Shown piece after piece: positions 6,499-6,790 of a stretch of DNA of 6,790 nucleotides. Below the pieces are notes generated by a model. That model was not told the origin of the DNA. It saw only the letters and a program-made list of their open reading frames with translations, and searched no databases. The position numbers and the translations under genes are program-made. The stretch's first letter is position 1, and each line of letters begins with the position of its first letter. The stretch comes from JAGNLA01 sp964472265 (GTDB lineage Bacteria; Caldisericota; Caldisericia; JAAYUI01), in contig CAYYJO010000083.1 in NCBI GenBank assembly GCA_964472265.1, positions 1 through 6,790 of the forward strand, given 5' to 3'.

Positions 6499-6790
6499 AC
6501 ATAAAAAAAATTGTCGCAATCATGGCGGTTCTGATCCTTGCTTCATGCGGTGAAGTTGCCCAGCCGACGAAAAACGTGATCAAGATTGAAAACGGCGTTG
6601 TAAAAACAAAGTATTTCATTATTACCCTCCCCGACAACTGGCGCGTTGCAACCAGCGAAACAACCGAGGTCAGGGACTCGTATTATCCTGATCAGCTCAA
6701 GCCACTTCAGCGTTTTCAGGCTTACGATCCAAACACCTTCACAAAAAATGTCGAAATCGGCATCTACAAAAAAGAACCGCCAGCTTTCAA
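6489..6790 (+). CDS. Putative lipoprotein of unknown function, N-terminal part (runs off the right edge)
   Basis: One hundred codons are visible. The start at ATG 6489 gives MQLNIKKIVAIMAVLILASC: a positive n-region (K6, K7), a hydrophobic core, and the lipobox LASC, with C20 as the likely lipidated residue. Gly follows it, so anchoring in the cytoplasmic membrane outer leaflet (or later sorting) is expected. The exported part contains YFIITLPDNWRV and later IGIYKKEPPAF, a beta-rich look found in many uncharacterised lipoproteins; I recognise no family. The start overlaps the end of nrdJ by 10 bases in another frame and has no good Shine-Dalgarno site, so translation is probably coupled. ATG 6474 in the same frame is a possible earlier start; ATG 6522 would remove most of the signal peptide. 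An A8 run (6503-6510) lies in codons 5-8. Confidence 0.75.
   Translation, partial: MQLNIKKIVAIMAVLILASCGEVAQPTKNVIKIENGVVKTKYFIITLPDNWRVATSETTEVRDSYYPDQLKPLQRFQAYDPNTFTKNVEIGIYKKEPPAF

Overview
The window is gene-dense bacterial DNA of moderate GC (about half). Bacterial hallmarks are strong Shine-Dalgarno sites, a sigma-70-type promoter before the perR-like gene, and a lipobox lipoprotein. Arginine is largely written AGA/AGG. An NfnAB/Sud-type flavin-iron-sulfur pair and an adenosylcobalamin (class II) ribonucleotide reductase point to an anaerobe. A protein with a copper-amine-oxidase-N-like 'stalk' domain recalls Bacillota and deep-branching anaerobic or thermophilic lineages such as Caldisericota. 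The phylum cannot be fixed from this sequence alone.

Layout. Leftward (- strand): nfnA/sudB-like gene (946/955 to 110), overlapping by one base the start of an nfnB/gltA-like gene that leaves the window at base 1. An intergenic region of about 190 bp (956-1147) separates this pair from a divergent rightward block. It contains several short repeats and a good promoter placed so that the next gene should have a leaderless mRNA. Rightward (+ strand): a secreted M6-type metalloprotease with a C-terminal dockerin/EF-hand pair (1148-2833), coupled by an ATGA overlap to a secreted stalk-domain protein (2830-3693). A new promoter (about 3728-3756) then drives a PerR-type peroxide sensor (3781-4206). 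It is followed 24 bp later by nrdJ (4231-6498), whose end overlaps a lipoprotein gene that runs off the right edge.

How the genes may work together. The left pair would handle NAD(P)H/ferredoxin electron transfer. The protease and its partner look like an exported two-protein unit; the partner carries a beta-rich N-terminal region that might or might not bind the protease's dockerin. The perR-nrdJ-lipoprotein block couples a peroxide/metal sensor to oxygen-independent deoxynucleotide synthesis. No RNA genes, CRISPR arrays, insertion sequences or convincing intrinsic terminators were seen. The points most worth testing are the leaderless protease transcript, the protease/stalk-protein pairing and the perR-nrdJ linkage.
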